From Oegoconia quadripuncta (lineage: Eukaryota > Arthropoda > Insecta > Lepidoptera > Autostichidae), in the NCBI GenBank assembly GCA_949316235.1, contig OX438757.1, positions 10,906,657-10,970,656 on the forward strand: DNA of 64,000 nucleotides. The letters run 5' to 3'. Of the stretch, positions 33,910 through 46,562 are shown piece after piece (the stretch's first letter is position 1; each line of letters opens with the position of its first letter). The notes under the pieces are model-generated. The model was not told the DNA's origin. It saw nothing but the letters and a program-made list of their open reading frames with translations, and did no database searches. Position numbers and translations under genes: made by a program.

Positions 33910-34030
33910 AAAATACGAACATTTAGCTCCGAGTCATGGATGTTTATATAAAATTTTATTTATGTTTATCTATTACTAGTGACTATAGACTGCTTAGTTT
34001 GAGATTAGGTAATTGGTGTACCTATCAGAT
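33910..34030 (+). repeat. SINE-A 3' partial copy
   Basis: Body from 'atacgaacatttagctccga' to 'taattggtgtacctatcag', without the head, directly behind the previous copy. Confidence 0.7.
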
Positions 34031-35061
34031 TTGCATCTCTATCTATAGGAGGATTTGACCTAATTTCTACCACCTTTACCTGTTATAATAATGGTGCAAA
34101 TGCTGTGAAAGTTCGCCACTAGTAAAGTTGATGTAAATATTCGGACAGGAAATCGAAACCTGTCCCGAAAATTGACGGGCAGTGATAAAGCCACTGTATT
34201 ACGCACTCATTACTTTATCGAACATTGTACCAGAGCATGACATAATTTAATTAAGTTTTAGCACGTTGATTTCATCTACTTATGACGCTTCTATTGATTA
34301 TTTTTAACCCCAGACGTAAAAGAGAGTTGTTATAAATTTGAAGCCTATGTCTGTCTGTGGAATTGGCAAGATCGGTTTTTTATTTTCAACAAGTGGTGGT
34401 TCCGAGATTGTTCTTAATCATATTTGATGTAATTCGGTAAAGTCGTTTCAAAGATAAGGTACTGTGGAGCTAAAGGCACACGCGACAGCTGTAACGACAT
34501 CCTCAGCATAATAGCTGATATAATAGACTGCCACATACTGCGTCAATACAGAGACAGACCACTCTGCTCAGGAGTAGAATGGGACAGAGGATGTGCTGAG
34601 ATAGGTGTGTGTATATCTTGCCATTACTTACTAACAAAGTTCTTAAGTACCTATAGGTATTAACAATATATGGATGTTGTTGGAAATAAAGAGAGTTTCT
34701 TATTATTAAAGGCGGAAGCTTTTATTTTTATAATAGAAAAGAAAACAAAGGACTCTACACAAATCAAGTAGTACACAAATAGTAAACAAAGCTGCTTCGC
34801 TGGATTAATGTTACAATAAATGTGTGTATTGGTGTCAGTCGATATAACAGAGAATAACAAGCCTTTCCTTTTTCAAAATTCAAACAATGTAAAGTCTTTA
34901 ACTTAATGGCACTTCACTTGTTTCATTTCGGCAACAAGCCTCGGGCAAACAAGTTTAACATACACCCGACTTGTTACCGACCCTGTCATATATAGATAGA
35001 CAGATGTATTGTAAAATATATGTATTTGTATAGTATACTATGCATTAGTATTTCAATACTA
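34031..35061. other. Diverged repeat I and unassigned sequence
   Basis: 34300-34460 carries repeat I blocks ('aaccccagacgtaaaagaga', 'tataaatttgaagcc', 'aattcggtaaagtcgtttc'). The rest is unassigned. Confidence 0.45.
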
Positions 35062-35277
35062 GCTTTTCCCCGCGGTTTCCCCTGCGTGGAATAACTTTAT
35101 CATGGATGTTAAATTAGTTTATCCCGCGGGAACTACTCGCTTTATCGTGATAAAAATATTCTATATCTTAATCTATGGTCTGTTCTATCTGTATACTAAA
35201 TTTCATCCAAATCCGTTTAGCCGTGATTGAGCAGAAAATATACATCCAAAGTTTAGCATTTATAATATTAGTTAGAT
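35062..35277 (+). repeat. Repeat K copy
   Basis: 'tagcttttccccgcggtttc', 'gtggaataactttatcatgg', 'catccaaatccgtttagccg' and an end in 'tttataatattagttagat'. Confidence 0.75.
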
Positions 35278-35639
35278 GCGATTTATTAGAATTTTCATTT
35301 CGTGTAACTGTCCGTCTGTACGTCACAGCTGTTTTACTCCAAAAGTGTTAATGTTATAAACCTGTGGAATGAATTACAACACCTACAAAGTTACAAAATA
35401 GAATCCAAAAAAAATCAGATTTTTCGGGCTGTTTGAATACTGTTGTAACGAGGTGTACAACCTCTGCTAAATTCTGTCTTCCTTTCGGTAATCTCTTTGG
35501 CGTTTTCTTTTTTGGAACATTATTCAAAATTCTGAATTCTAAATTATTTTCAAAAACTAGGCAGTCTTGACGCAGCTTGCGAACTAAACTATTCTTTCCA
35601 TTCTTTCTTTATTTCTTTAAAATATTACATTCATTTATA

Positions 35640-35985
35640 AGTTTTACAAGTGCCTTCTCCTTCTCCTTCACCGTTCATCAGTGGCTGCAGTCCTGGTAGG
35701 GGCCTGAAACCTACGACCCTGAACCCCATCCTCTCTCTACGGCGCCCATTACCTACATCTACCTACAGCAGCTGAGCGTTCGCAGTACCGCGACACTGTT
35801 TGAACTAATCACTCCTGGCGCAGTCCCAGTCGCTACTAATTCATTTTTATTAGCGAAGTTAATAATATCTGCCGTGGTCACTCCTTGGGTGGGTAACCAC
35901 TAGTGGCATTTTGATAGGGTTGTTTCCGTTCTTCGCAAATAACGAACCATCCACGCGGTGGAACCACGGAAGGAAGCTAGTAAGC
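35640..35985 (+). repeat. Repeat H copy (LINE-like)
   Basis: 'gtcactccttgggtgggtaa', 'ccactagtgg' and 'tgtttccgttcttcg' recur in order at 45340-45670 and 56826-56965. The GC-richer upstream part (35690-35830) would belong to the same element. Confidence 0.5.
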
Positions 35986-37810
35986 TGAAAGTTTTCCGTT
36001 GAGGAATTTCTACTAACTAATAAGTTAGGAAACTATAGTTCGGGGCCTGGGTAAACTAGTTTATATTCAGGGGTCTTGGTGACATTAATAACAGCGCGGA
36101 CAAAGCAATGAAGTTTTTTTACACAATTTGTCTAATGTCTGAACGGGTTTTAATAAAACTTTTAAACGACATTTAATATAGCTTCAATATACCTATACCT
36201 AACAGGTAGCCAAGGAAATTTGGTGGAAGAAATTAATGTATATTCTTTTATAATATATTTGATTTTTAACGTTAGAGTGACGAGGATTATAATTGACAAC
36301 TAACAGTATATTTGGATTTATGAAGTATAGTTTTTGCAATTTTCCTACAAAATAAACAAGAAAAAAATTGATATTGAACGGAATTTCTTGAACCAGCCAA
36401 GTAAGAGTAGGTTCCGTTTCTCTACTCAATGCCTGAAGTATGATTTCCGACTCTCAAGATGGTGTCTCTTACGGAAAATATGTGACATTTCGATTGAAAA
36501 GTAATTTTTTGTATCTTCGATCTGTATCCGATCCCTCAATACACTCAAACGCGCACATACATAAACACCTACATAATAATCTTTATTGCTTCTCACATAA
36601 GGCAAATAGGTCGTAATGATCTAAACAAAAGCATTATTACAAAATGCAGGCCCAAACATGGTATTTCACTTGCGAGAGACTGACATCTGAACTAGAAAAA
36701 TAAACCTGTTTTTCAGATTGCTTTTGTGGAAAGCTTTCCACTTAGGTGTCGCAAGTGGTAACAGTGTTATTATATCGATACATAATTACAATATATCAAA
36801 TATAATTTAAAATTGGAAACAATATAACATAATTCAGAAAAGTACAGTTAAAGGAGAAAAGAAATGTATGTGTGTGTGTGAGCGCGTGTGTGTGGGTATG
36901 TGTACACACACAAGGATATATAAAAGTGTATCCTTACTGGACCATTTTTCTTCCTGTTAGTTATAGAAGTACATAATATACTGTAGAGGAACTTGAAATG
37001 TGTCAAGACAATTTATTTCCATCCTTTGTATATAATATAGATGTTATACTATTATAATTAATTTCTGTCCTATGTTTGTTCAATGTATGTTTGTATACTT
37101 ATATATGCAATAAAGTGTTAAATAAATAAATAAGTGTTAAATAAATGCAGAGTGTTTGTTTGACGTTCTTTCACTTCAAAACAGAGCAACCGTAAGACGA
37201 TACATTTTGCGCAGAGATAGCACTGCCGTGGAGATAGAGTTCGGTGAATGATATACGTAGGCTACTTTATATGTTACAACCACGCCAGCGGAGCCGAAGC
37301 TGTTTTAGAATATGTAGCTATCATAAATTATCAGAATGAAGATTACATATTATACCCTTTTATTACATTTATCATCTCTAAATGGTATAAAACGAAGTTA
37401 TCTGCGTCAGTCTGTTTGTGCGCTTAGATTATCTAAAAGTAACAAATTAACGGTTTTCACTATCGCTGAAAGAATTTATTTGAAATAGTTTTTATATGTA
37501 GTAGGTATACTTTATATAGCTAAATGTCAGCTGTCAAATTACTTTTTCCCTTTATTCTCGTACCTCGCTGCGTTTTTATTCTGCTTTAATATAATAATAA
37601 TCTAATTTAATCTTTTTAATCAATGAGTAATTTACATTTGTGACGACTGATGTGTTTTGTTTGTTTGAACGCAAATAAAACAACACATTAAAATTGAGAA
37701 GATCGTTTAATATATTGAACAGGAAAGTACTTATTAATTATGAGGTAGACAAACACCCGAACCACTGCTACAGCTCTTGCGGGATCCATCGCAGGATTCC
37801 TTACAGATTC
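35986..37810. other. No gene; solo MITE end and GT repeat
   Basis: 36868-36918 is a degenerate GT/AC microsatellite. 'gtgtatccttactggacc' at about 36927-36944 equals the terminal repeat of the TA-flanked elements at 22018 and 61757, without a partner. 36727-36742 is a 16-bp perfect palindrome. Confidence 0.45.
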
Positions 37811-38048
37811 CGAATAAATAAATAAATATTTCGGACACTTACACCAATCATCTAGTCCCAAACTGAGCAAAGCTTGTGCTATGGATACTAGATAACGGAT
37901 AAACATACATAAATATTTATATAAACATCCAAGACTCGGGAATAAAATGTTCGTATTCATCACACAAACATTTACCCCTCGCGGGATTCGAACCCGCAAC
38001 CGTTGGTTTCGCTGATAGGGTCACTATCCACTACACCAATCGGTCGTC
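37811..38048 (-). repeat. SINE-A copy, full length
   Basis: Complement of the head ('ctacaccaatcggtcgtc'), B-box hairpin and entire body to an (AATA)n tail. The best-preserved minus copy here. Confidence 0.9.
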
Positions 38049-38821
38049 AAAGTCTACCTTATATGTGTGACACAAGTGATAATTTATATTTAATTAGATC
38101 GACGACGAAGTCACGGGCGTAAAGATAGCTGTTAAATAATTTGATAAGTACGTCACCATGACAAATATAGAAATCATAGACGAGTCTCAGTTTGATTCAA
38201 GAAATGATAAGATTTATTTAAGCTTTCTGAGTATTACTTACTATTATTCCACTCTCGAAAATAGATTATTTTGAATGACATCAAAAGGATGATCAAAAGA
38301 TTCCTTGAAAGTGTATTAAATGTACTTAAATTGAATTGATAGCTATCTGACTGCCCCTGGTAGTTCCATCCGTAGGACCCTTCAGATCGACAAGGGTATA
38401 CAAATAACCTCCTACCGTTACCCTTGCTAAACTATTTGGCCAAATGTACAATGTTAGAGAATTCTTATTTGGGATAAAGGTTCCCAAATAGAAGTGTTTG
38501 CTGCCAATGCAAAGTTAATATCGTACTTGTTGTTATACATATGGATGTACTTTCTCTTTAATTTAAGAGCCTGCTTGTCGGTGCAGTTGTAGTTAACTAG
38601 TCCTCTCTGTCACACTTTTGTTTAATTTTAAACCTTTCTTTAATAATAAATTGGTTATAGCTCTTCTCGGGTTTAATTTCCCTCTCTCTCAAGGTTCTTT
38701 TTTTATTTTGACCATTTAATATACATTGCGTTATATATTGGGCGCATTATTGAAGGGTGTTCTGTCCATGAATATGATCAACTTAACCATGTTTAGAAGC
38801 AATAATTACAACTGTAATAAA

Positions 38822-39006
38822 CTAGCTTTCCGCCCGCGACTTCATCTGCATGGAAATCGGTTCAGCAGAGAAATTAGCCTAGCCTACCTAATGTTAATCC
38901 AAGTCCTAATTTGTCTATTAACCAAATTTCATCCAAATCCGTTTAGGCGTAAAGAGGTAAAAAATATACATACACACAAACTTTCGCATTTATAATATTA
39001 GTTGGG
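38822..39006 (+). repeat. Repeat K copy, internally deleted
   Basis: 'agctttccgcccgcgacttc', 'catccaaatccgtttaggcg' and 'aactttcgcatttataat'. The central 'actactc' part is missing. Confidence 0.7.
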
Positions 39007-39008
39007 AT

Positions 39009-40429
39009 GTTTATTTCTTCTTCTTTCTCCTTTGCCAGCCTGTAATATATTCACTCAATGTGTTAATAGTCCAATGAACATACAACCCAGTTGGGCTCTC
39101 AAGAGCCACAATGCTAAAAAGAAAAAAATGTTTATTACTTTTTATTATGGTACTCTATGCAATCACTAATAGTGCAATTATGTTAATTGATATAAATTTA
39201 GCCAGTATTTATTTTTTCCGGAACACGTTGCAAGACTGAAAATTTAGACTGACAATAGATGTCATTACGAGCAATATACACTGTTAGTTATAATAAGATT
39301 GTATTGCTTGTACAAGGGAGCAAAATAATATTTTCACGACGAGGGTGTTATTTTTAAACTAAAAATTTATTGTACAGATAGAGGACGAGGACATAGTTCG
39401 CGCGTTTTTCATTTGTTTCTTTTTTCAAGTGCAGCCGGCGAAAGCGCCCGCCTTACTGTCATGCAGTTAACTTTTTTCGGACAATATTTTCGTTCGATCT
39501 CTTTAATCGCTGAACACTAAGGAACAATAAATATAAGGACAATATTCATGTTCTTAATTCAAAACCCATTACCATAGTATTACAATATCACAGTATTACA
39601 ATAGGAAGTTTGTAATGCTGTGCCATTACTTTTCCCATATCTATACTTTGCTCGCACTTATTGAAGAACTAAACAACCAATCATGGTTTCGTAAAGATGG
39701 GATGAAAACTTAGTACAGTGTTTGTTTGGTGTAGCTACCCTCCTGCTGCTATTCTGCTATTCATGACCAAACTCTGGATCCAGACCATAGCCGTTTGGGT
39801 AAGGTCAATGAGTTCTTCCAGGCCGCAGGGGAAATATTTGCTGCAGGGCTAGCATGCCCCGTAATTTCTCTACAATGACACGATACTGAAGCTTTGCGTC
39901 TCTTTTACTCGATTAAAACATGAACGTGAGGCTTCTATTTCGTTTCGTTGTAGAGATAGTACCAGCGGATCATGCTAACCCTACTACTCATAATACGGGC
40001 AACCATCTGCTTCGACGATGGCAGTCGTATGTTGGTGAGTTCTTGAGGCCCCACTCGTAGTGATGGTGGTTACACCGGCAGACAGGCGGTTTGGATCCTA
40101 TTAGCAGCCAGCTGGAATATGCATGGAAAGCTGCATTGGAGCTTGCTGTTTCTGCCATAACTTCAATTGATACCTAGACATACAGACAGACTATACAGTG
40201 CTCATTCATATTATTATAATCGACTCGCAGAAAAAGTACTAATGGGCAAGTCTATTTATAGGGGTTTCAATAATTTTCCACTCATTAAAATTTTGTATAA
40301 TATCTAAAAGTATGCGAGCAAATAACACATCGCCCGACCCAACGCTGCCCACGGTGGAATCCTTTATATACACAATGCCTATTTATGTTTCAATTGAACA
40401 CTGAATCATTTATATAGGTTTACTTTGTT
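39009..40429. other. No recognisable gene
   Basis: A balanced-composition patch at 39960-40170 has no identified frame or family. The remainder is AT-rich. Confidence 0.4.
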
Positions 40430-40900
40430 TTCCGTCTGTACCACAAGAGTCGTTTTTCTCAGGAATATTAGTCGGTGCAAATGCCAATTATCCTGAAAAC
40501 ACTTAAAAAGCCGTTCTTTTCAAGGTTCCGTGCCTCATTTTGGAAAAAGAATCTGAACCGTTACAGGCTCACTCTGTTTTCTGTTTATCCATGTGACAAA
40601 GCTCTTTTCAGGGTTCCATAGTCAACAAGGAACCCTATATAGTTTCGCTCTGTCCATCTGTCTGTCTGTCTGAGGCTTAGCTCAGAGGCTCTTAGTATTA
40701 GAAAGGTGTAATTTGGCATGAGCAGAGTAGTAGTAGAGTATATATTAAAGACGCTGACAAAGTGGTAAAATAAAATCTAGAAAAATATTTTTTTTAGTTG
40801 CATAGTTGTAGTCCAGAAGCGGGATGATTTCTCAAAAATCTATTGTCTCACTTGTTTGAGAAATCTGGCGAAAAAAGAGCTGGCAGCTATTAGTACCCTC
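40430..40900 (+). repeat. Repeat L, 'gggttccatagtcaac' family
   Basis: 'gggttccatagtcaacaagg', 'aaccctatatagtttcgc', a (CTGT)n run, 'gaaaggtgtaatttggca' and 'cgctgacaaagtgg'. This block order is a dispersed noncoding repeat of many Lepidoptera. A remnant lies at 62625-62700. Confidence 0.6.
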
Positions 40901-41051
40901 CCGCACAATATGGATCTCGAATAAGTTCTTAGTCATTGAGAAACTTATTTTTAGTTTTTACGTGCTTTTGTATTTCTTTTACATTTTTATTTATTTTTGT
41001 AGATATCTCCTTTTTTCCTCTATGTATTAATCCAACTTTTAAAATGCTAGT

Positions 41052-41329
41052 CAGTGTCTTATTCTGTAGTCGTACCATGTAAAAATTATGGCGTGGCCAT
41101 CAAGGCCAAAAATGTGCCGTTTAGCTCGCTTGCGTTCGATCACTATCGTACCACATAACCGCACTAGAAGTAAATTATAGTAATTGATACGTTTATTCAT
41201 TAGACGTTTATCCGCTTACCCATAAACCTAGGGCGCTTAATGGTACCAAATTTTACTCAAGCGAGTTAAACGGTAGATTATTAGCGACCGAATGCAAAAA
41301 TTTTTACGTAGTACGACGGCAGGTCGCTG
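41052..41329. mobile_element. Candidate MITE, about 278 bp
   Basis: Imperfect inverted arms: left 'gtcgtaccatgtaaaaatt' and 'gccgtttagctcgcttg', right the complements 'aatttttacgtagtacgac' and 'caagcgagttaaacgg'. Termini CAGTG/CAGCG. No coding frame. Confidence 0.6.
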
Positions 41330-41355
41330 ATGTAGCGAATAAAGCCGCACACTGA

Positions 41356-41550
41356 AGTGAGACCGGGACGGGAGAAGTGGGCCACACGCCGAGCGTACTG
41401 TAGGCAAATAACTGTTTGGCGAAAACGAAGGTGACTGCGATAACGGCGGAGAGACGATTTTGATTGTTACGCGAAAAGATGGTTTGCGTTAGTCAAGAGC
41501 ATAAAGGACTGGGAGCAGATGAGGAGGCCTTTGTCCAGCTTTAGTAGTAA
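41356..41550 (+). repeat. LINE-R 3' end, degraded
   Basis: 'ccgggacgggagaagtggg', 'gactgggagcagatgagg' and 'aggcctttgtccagc' echo the best copy at 61397-61622. Confidence 0.45.
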
Positions 41551-41620
41551 ATTATATCGAATACTAAGGTCTGCATCCGCATATTTTTTTAAGTAATTTC
41601 AAGTTTCTAGTGTAAATCAT

Positions 41621-41952
41621 TTTTTTTATTCACAACTGGTTAGCATTTGTTATCTGTCAATCACACCTGATGTTAAGTGAAGATGAGGCCGAAGGTGGAA
41701 GCGTACTGACCCGGAAATCCAATTATTTGGGGCACTGGCTATCTTATCTCTGACAACCGGAACACAACAATGCTATTAACATTGCTGTTTGGCGGCAGAT
41801 TTAGATAAGATGGTGGTAGCTAGCCAGGGGGATATTTAAAATTCCCTACCACCAACCAAACCGAGTACTAAACATGTACCCCGCTGGGGATCAAACCCGC
41901 GACCTCCGATTCGTAAACCCTATGTTGTTTACATTGAGCCACGGAGGCGGTT
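41621..41952 (-). repeat. SINE-B copy, full length
   Basis: The most complete minus copy. It runs from the T-run tail and 'cacaactggttagc', through 'gatgaggccgaaggtggaag' and the 'gataagatggtggtagct' block, to the B-box and 'gagccacggaggcggtt' head. Confidence 0.9.
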
Positions 41953-42212
41953 AAATAAAATGAAATGATACGGATTTCACAGAGTGTTTTTTCTTACTAA
42001 AATTTTATTTTAACAAAACCTATTGGCTACTGTCCTGTGACCCACAGTCTTTTTTGTTTGAAGGGAAAAGATTGTAATTGGGTTGTTTTGTTAATTTTGG
42101 ATGCCAACCCGAATATTTTGGTTATAATGGATAAAATATTTTCAGTCCATGTTCGTATCGAAGTTATTTGAGAATAACTATTTAAGTATTAAAAACCAAA
42201 AAACCCGTCAGT

Positions 42213-42425
42213 AATTTTGTTTTTTGCGGACGCCATGTTGGATTTTTTACAATAAAATGTATCCTAATGACACTCCGGCTGATACCGGTTGGTAGACGAA
42301 TCTAACGCCACCATGCACTTCGAAATCGATCAAGCTATTTCGGCTACAGGATGCACCAAAGAAACAGACATACATACACTCGAAAAACATTACCCTCCTT
42401 CCTTGGGCAGTCGGGTGTAAAATAC
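42213..42425 (+). repeat. Repeat D copy
   Basis: 'ttttgcggacgccatgttgg', 'acaataaaatgtatcctaa', 'gacgaatctaacgccacc', 'tcggctacaggatgc' and 'ccttccttgggcagtcgggt'. Larger than the copy at 12410. Confidence 0.7.
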
Positions 42426-44087
42426 GGGGAAATTTGTTTGGGTTTCCATTCTAAGTAAAGAACCCTGTTTTTACGAAGTAAGCCGTAAACATGTTGCAAA
42501 GACTTTTATAATTTGTTACAGAATTCTAGGAAAATGTTGGAAAAAGTTACTTCAACGGGGCAGAACTTTACCGCAGCAAAATATTATCCTTTGATAAAAA
42601 TATATTAAAAATACATTTTCTCTCCGGAAATTCATTAATAGTGTTTATTCATCTGTGAAGTACGTCAAATATTTTCTGTGGAACACTCACAAAGGACCAC
42701 CTTTCCCCTATGTAAGAAAAAAGTTGCCGGTCGTGGGAAAGAAGCCTTCAAATTTTACCAAATGGAAACGTTCCGTTATTTTTTAGCATAAATGAAACAC
42801 TGAATATATAAAAAATATTTTTGAAAATCAAAAATAAAAATACTTTTTCATTACTCATACTCGGAAAATTGGTTTGGAGTTGCCTAAGGAGCGGGTTGGA
42901 AGTAATATTTTTCAGCCCTAGGGAGAATCGTTTTCAACATCAGATAGCTTATATTATATATTTTTTTGTTTAATTCACTCCTCTCGGGAAAGGCAAAGGG
43001 AACTAAGCCCATACAGCCATGCCTTATTTTTCTTATATCTTCAGTTTAGTGAAGTCAGTCTTAGCCAAAACCAGTCATTCGTCGTATACAAAGTCTTGTC
43101 ACGGTCAAGTCATTCTTCAATAAATTGGCAGAATACTTTACAAAAATAAATTTGGGAAAAATATTTACCATATTTTCAATGATGAAAATGAAAAATAATG
43201 GCAGAATAGCTGGCCGGCCACAGATAAAAATCAAAACAAACGTACGTACCTAAGTAATGCGTGGTCCGATTTGAGTGCGGTTATTTTATATGAAAAACTA
43301 AACCAGGAGTCAATATCATAGCCATGTTTCATGAAAATCGGTTATGCTGTTTCGAAGATATTTAGCTTTTTACACAGTTTTTTGGTCTAGGTCTACCGAT
43401 ATAATCATTTGTTCAATATAAGTTACTCATTCAATTATAACGATGACCATTGTCAGTTACTCAGTGACAATCTTTAATTGGCATAAGTTTGGTATTAGTT
43501 TTCTGTATAAGAATGTGTAATAATGCTTTTCATTCTGTGTAAATAACTAAAATAGAAAATAAATTATAGTTGGACGAGTTATACATAGGTATTACTGCAG
43601 GCACACATAATTATCTGGTGTTTCATTGGTTTAATTTTCTTCAAAGAGTATGTATGAGTAGTATTAGATATAGGCAGATGCTAATAAATACTTATCTATC
43701 TATCGATGCGATTATATATATCTACATACGACACGCAAAATAACAAAGTACAACTTATCATAACTAATATTTAAAATAGATAATTTTAACATACCCAAGT
43801 AATTCATTTCGAGGTAAATGAAAAACAAACAAAATAGGTACCAAACTTCGACATAGGATTTTATGATTTTGACGTCTTCGGCACAATTTAACGGCAGACC
43901 TTCAAATTAAAAAAAAGATTTATCCATTCGACGTTTGACAGAGACTGGCAATATATTCCGGAAATCAACGGAAAGAAGCTATAAACAACATATCTATTTC
44001 CATTCGATGGTCCGTAACGATCTTTTTATTGTCGCAATATAAAAAAAGTTAGGGTGGACGTCATTTAGAAATAAATGCTCCATCTTG
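42426..44087. other. Diverged repeat I and unassigned sequence
   Basis: 43235-43400 carries repeat I blocks ('tagccatgtttcatgaaaat', 'cggttatgctgtttcg', 'tttttggtctaggtctac'). No gene is supported. Confidence 0.4.
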
Positions 44088-44145
44088 ATACATCCATAAC
44101 GTCACGACATTTATTCCAAATGGGGTGGTCATATCCCAATGGAAA
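44088..44145. repeat. Repeat G fragment
   Basis: 'ccataacgtcacgacattta' and 'ccaaatggggtggtca' only. Confidence 0.6.
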
Positions 44146-44477
44146 TTAATTAAGTAAGCTAAATATTAGTAGGCATATTTACTTTTATTACACAGTGTGT
44201 TAGTGCTCGATTACAATTACACCTGCATATAGTTACTTGAAAACTACTTATAATAATCATCTCATCAGTTTTTCTTTTTAGCCCCTGAAGGCCACCGACT
44301 TGTATCTATGACTGGCTGCATTGAAAACAACCAGGATCAACTATTTAAGATGCTATTCGAAGCATGGTAACACTCGTATTAAAGTGCCAATAGCGGTCCC
44401 TATCAATCAGTGGAAATTAAAAGCTTAAACAAGGAATTAGTGTAGTACATAATTAAATGTGTTATAGAATAGTTATT

Positions 44478-44812
44478 GGAAGATGAAAATTTAGAAAACC
44501 CCCGAGAAAACTAGCTATTGAAACAAAACGACTGAACCGATTTTGATGAAACCGCCTAAGAAACACCGCTAGAAAATCTGCTTTCAAATAAAAAAAACCG
44601 CATCCAAATCGGTTCACTCGTTTAAGAGCAATGGTGACATCGACATACACACGCTCACACACATATCGGTCAAACTTATAGCCTCTTATTGCGTCGGTGA
44701 TTATAAAAATCGGAACCAGGACAAGAAGATAATGTTTATGATGATGATACACTAAAAATTAGGCGGCCTTATTGCTGATAGCGATAATTTTCAAGCAAAC
44801 CTATTCGTTCAA
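44478..44812 (-). repeat. Repeat I copy followed by a LINE-Q remnant
   Basis: 44478-44715 is the complement of repeat I ('gaaccgattttgatgaaacc', 'aaaccgcatccaaatcggtt', 'cttatagcctcttattgcg'). 44752-44812 carries 'ttaggcggccttattgctg', as in LINE-Q. The 96-codon minus frame here is a repeat by-product. Confidence 0.6.
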
Positions 44813-45139
44813 ACAAGTATATAACAAGATTCCAAAAATATATAATATGTTATCCTTTCTGTAAGTTTATCCTAATTATCCTAAGTATCGCTTAGAAGAT
44901 TCTAAAAAAAATCATGATAATTGGAAATGACATGAAGATAGAAAGGAAAAAGAATTATTACCTTATTTACACCGACAGCAGCTACGTTTCAGGTAAATTT
45001 GATTGAAGTCAGAGTCATGTTATTTTACTAGATGTAGCATTGGCTTTCATATTAATATCTGCAGACTATACTACAAAAAAATTAACATACCTACTTGCAT
45101 TCGGACTTGTCTTTTACTTTAACTTGCTTTTAATGTTAT

Positions 45140-45202
45140 AGGGTATTACCCTATATTAACATACCCTAGGTATGTTAATTATAGTATTTTAATTTATTTA
45201 TA

Positions 45203-45265
<63 letters not shown>
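45140..45265. repeat. Two small palindromes and a (TA)n microsatellite
   Basis: 'tatagggta' and complement near 45139-45157, and 'attaacatacc' and complement near 45155-45179, adjoin an AT region leading into about 68 bp of (TA)n (45198-45265). Such TA runs are length-unstable. Confidence 0.8.
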
Positions 45266-45268
<3 letters not shown>

Positions 45269-45339
45269 AGTAGGGAGGGACGATCAAGATAAATTACTCG
45301 TATAGTGGTAACTCGTGGTATGCTGCATTCGCTATTATT

Positions 45340-45670
45340 AGTTTCCGACTGGCGAAGTTAACCAATGTCTGGCGCGGTCTCTCCTTGAATGGGTAACCAC
45401 TAGGATCCAGCCTCAAGGCCACTAGGACTTGGATGGTGGCTTTTTAATACAAGTGTTTCCGTGTTTTGGAGGGCACATTAAATAGTCGGTTTTCAATTGA
45501 AGGCAGTCGTTAAGCCGAGTCGGTGGCCTACAAGGGCGGCTTGAAACTCGAATTGTCTGCATAGGTGGCTGCTAGTCTGCCACAAATCTACTAATCTGCA
45601 CTGGGCTCTCGTGGTGGCAGTGAGAGGAGCTTGTGCCCCAATGGTGGGGACGATTACTGCTCTTGATGAT
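45340..45670 (+). repeat. Repeat H copy (LINE-like)
   Basis: 'gcggtctctccttgaatggg', 'taaccactagg', 'gtgtttccgtgttttggagg', 'gcacattaaatagtcgg' and 'ggcggcttgaaactcg', the longest copy of this family in the window. No open frame is intact. Confidence 0.6.
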
Positions 45671-46251
45671 GAAGCAGTTTAATTAAATTAACCATACTAA
45701 GTTTCCGCTACAACACTATCATTACCAGGTATTGAAAGCTTGTTTCATTGTGTGACCAAGTTTATCGGCCCTTCCGTGTACCAAATAGGCGATTGCTCGT
45801 GCGACCCATCTGACTTCCGCAATTTAAGACATATAGTTCATGGAGATCTTTTGTAGTCGGCCGTGCCCTATTGTATGTATTGTTAACGTCTAAAGACTTA
45901 CAAGGTGACACGATTAGGAAATAGAGCTAAAAGGTTATTGATTTAGGTTTTTTGAAAATGAAATGAAGTGTATTAATTATGAAAAAACATAACACAGTTT
46001 TTTGGCAGAGAAAATGTGAGCATTATGTACAGTTAGCCAAGTAGATATCTAACCCACTGATATTTAAAAACGTAATTCACACTTCGCTCGGAAGCGCCAC
46101 CTATTGCAATTCCCAGCAAGTAAATAACTTACTGCTCCTATCCTAAACTTGTTCCGAGAATCTTGTTAATAGCTCAGCTACGAATCTTATATTTCTATTT
46201 TTGATGTAGTAAATCAGATTTGATTAATAGTAACAAGGAAAAAATAAAAAC

Positions 46252-46337
46252 AACCAACAGTGCTGGGGTTAGAACCGTGGACCTACGATTTGCAATGCAG
46301 GCGCTCACATAAATGCGCCAACTGACTAGCTGAACAT
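46252..46337 (-). repeat. tRNA-like sequence in left flank of the Tc1/mariner element
   Basis: On the complement an A-box-like 'tagtcagttggc', an anticodon loop resembling TTGCAAA (GCA) and a B-box-like 'ggttctaacccc' with one core change are spaced as in a tRNA. A tRNA-Cys-derived SINE head or pseudo-tRNA fits better than a working gene. Confidence 0.45.
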
Positions 46338-46562
46338 CCTGTTGAAATTAGTTATCATATGATTTTCTATTGCTTTGACGCAGCTAGACATCATCCTCAG
46401 CAACCGCACGTATTAACAAATAAAGGGTAGTTTATAAAAAATACTGCAGAGAATAAAAATCTGGCCAGTAGTGCCAAGATTATTCACTTCACGTCATACT
46501 TACTTTCGAGTTATTGAATTTCATAAATATCTACTTACCAGTTATACATAATATATATTATT

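Noticed and set aside
45198..45265. Regulatory TATA array
   Set aside because: A plain (TA)n microsatellite with no gene start nearby.
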